A DNA stretch of 64,000 nucleotides, taken from NCBI GenBank assembly GCA_014529385.2, contig CM043945.1, forward strand, positions 151,751,741 through 151,815,740, given 5' to 3'. This stretch comes from Adiantum capillus-veneris. Lineage: Eukaryota; Streptophyta; Polypodiopsida; Polypodiales; Pteridaceae. A program made the position numbers and the translations under genes. The notes below the pieces were generated by a model that worked only from the letters and a program-made list of their open reading frames with translations, did not search any database and was not told the origin of the DNA. Shown here piece after piece: positions 63,300 to 64,000 of the stretch; the stretch's first letter is position 1; each line of letters opens with the position of its first letter.

Positions 63300-64000
63300 G
63301 GGAAGTCTTAGAGGTTGATCTGACGTCGAGTCCTCTTAGCTTCCTTGGTCTCCTTCGCCTTCTTTTCTTGTCCATGGTCACTTTGTGATGTAACCCCTTC
63401 TTTCTTCTTACCTTTTCCTCAGCCACACTTAATTCCATTTGCTTCCATGTCAACCTCATTTAAATTTTTCACCTCTACCACATGCACATTTGGATCTGGC
63501 AAAGGTGGAACTCCTTCGACCCCTTGTGGAGGTGGTATTGGTCCATTTGACCTTTGTAGAAGCCTTGGTTGTTGACCAGTTCCTTCACCTACATTCATCA
63601 CTGGGTAATTCAAGTTAGGTGTCCCTGGCTCCCCACGGGGCCAAGGATAATTATACATCCCATGTCCAGACTCTGCAATTACAACATTGCAAGACTCTCC
63701 TAGGTCGTGGCTTTCTCTCTTTTGGCTTCTTTGCTTGTCCCGTTGGACCTACAGCTTGTGCAAGGTGAACTGACAGGTTGGTTAAAGATTCATTGAACTT
63801 CTCAATCACTTCAGCTGTTACCTCAAGAAGCTCCCTAGATGTTGATGCTTGCAATTTTCCCTTAGGTCTAGGACCCTCTATTGGAGCCTCTTCTCTTAGA
63901 CACTTGAGCTTCCTATACTTCTCAACAGCCCTAGTTTCAGCTGCATCAAAGGTAGCAAGTGCACCCACCTCAACTTTTATTTTGATTGTGGGAAAGAGAC
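63300..64000 (-). pseudogene. G4 gag C-terminus and knuckle
   Basis: The frame 63968-63651 ends R-R-V-L-Q-C-C-N-C-R-V-W-T-W-D-V, then a shift leads to M-Y-N-Y-P-W-P-R-G-E-P. C-x2-C remains but the His and last Cys are not readable, so the knuckle is damaged. The rest of gag lies beyond the window. Confidence 0.65.

Larger units (their letters stand above)
53000..64000 (-). mobile_element. G4: Ty3/gypsy element with two RNase H domains, split by G5
   Basis: From right to left on the minus strand: gag end and knuckle (about 63968-63419), protease (63286-62760), RT (62600-61620), the G5 insertion (61619-55536), RT end (55535-55271), RNase H and a second archaeal-type RNase H (55304-54561), integrase (54536-53117), purine tract and 3' LTR. 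The dual RNase H points to the Tat-like branch of plant gypsy elements. Frames are broken in many places. Confidence 0.9.

Noticed and set aside
1-64000. tRNA, rRNA or other structural RNA genes
   Set aside because: No cloverleaf with A/B boxes or rRNA sequence seen; tRNA-like ends at 14257 and 30352 are primer sites.

Overview
The window is plant nuclear DNA made almost entirely of decayed, nested LTR retrotransposons, LINE scraps and broken PPR (pentatricopeptide repeat) sequence. I see no intact host gene and no RNA gene. The repeated PPR phrases (L-V-D-M-Y-A-K-C-G type), the spread of Ty1/copia and Ty3/gypsy elements and the amount of nested non-coding DNA suggest a large land-plant genome with a very large PPR family, such as a homosporous fern or lycophyte. 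That taxonomic call is inference.

Layout. 1-5865: 3' part of a Ty1/copia element (copia-1, +). Its 225-230 bp 3' LTR is split by a second, minus-strand copia-like element (copia-3, 2954-5750) with 319 bp LTRs and a perfect CTAGG target duplication. About 5866-15292: a minus-strand gypsy-like element (G1) with a 1 kb LTR, a tRNA-Asp primer site, a 3 kb leader made of 285 bp tandem units carrying palindromes, a zinc-knuckle ORF and a Trp-repeat ORF, but no recognisable polymerase. 15283-18944: gag/protease remnant of another gypsy element (G6, -). 18945-22441: second copy of the copia-1 family (copia-2, +), with 5' LTR and gag through integrase. 22442 to about 31220: a second minus-strand element of the G1 type (G2), with gag, zinc knuckle, protease, a W-I/V-P-K repeat ORF, a palindromic 285 bp leader array, a tRNA-Asp primer site and an LTR. 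31280-41830: three colinear degenerate PPR copies. Two of them are interrupted at the same site by one LTR family, one by a gypsy element (G3, +) and one by a solo LTR. 41830-48460: LINE ORF1 scraps, a 206 bp inverted-repeat element and unexplained DNA. 48462-50038: an acidic ORF of unknown function, broken by stops. About 50400-64000: a minus-strand gypsy element (G4) with two RNase H domains, split inside its reverse transcriptase by a 6.1 kb gag-only element with 1.9 kb LTRs (G5, 55536-61619).

The most interesting signal is the leader of G1 and G2. Both place, between primer site and coding region, tandem units of about 285 bp that each carry a perfect or near-perfect 24-30 bp palindrome. 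The palindrome sequence differs completely between the two elements, yet the surrounding monomer looks homologous and the position is the same. Within G1 the two arms co-vary. In G2 the palindrome stays nearly invariant while its flanks have diverged. Neither element shows an RT or integrase, so they look like a gag-protease-only retroelement lineage with a structured leader.

The elements overlie one another in a readable order: G4 then G5; copia-1 then copia-3; PPR then the G3-type LTR, then segment duplication. Nearly every coding stretch carries stops or frameshifts.
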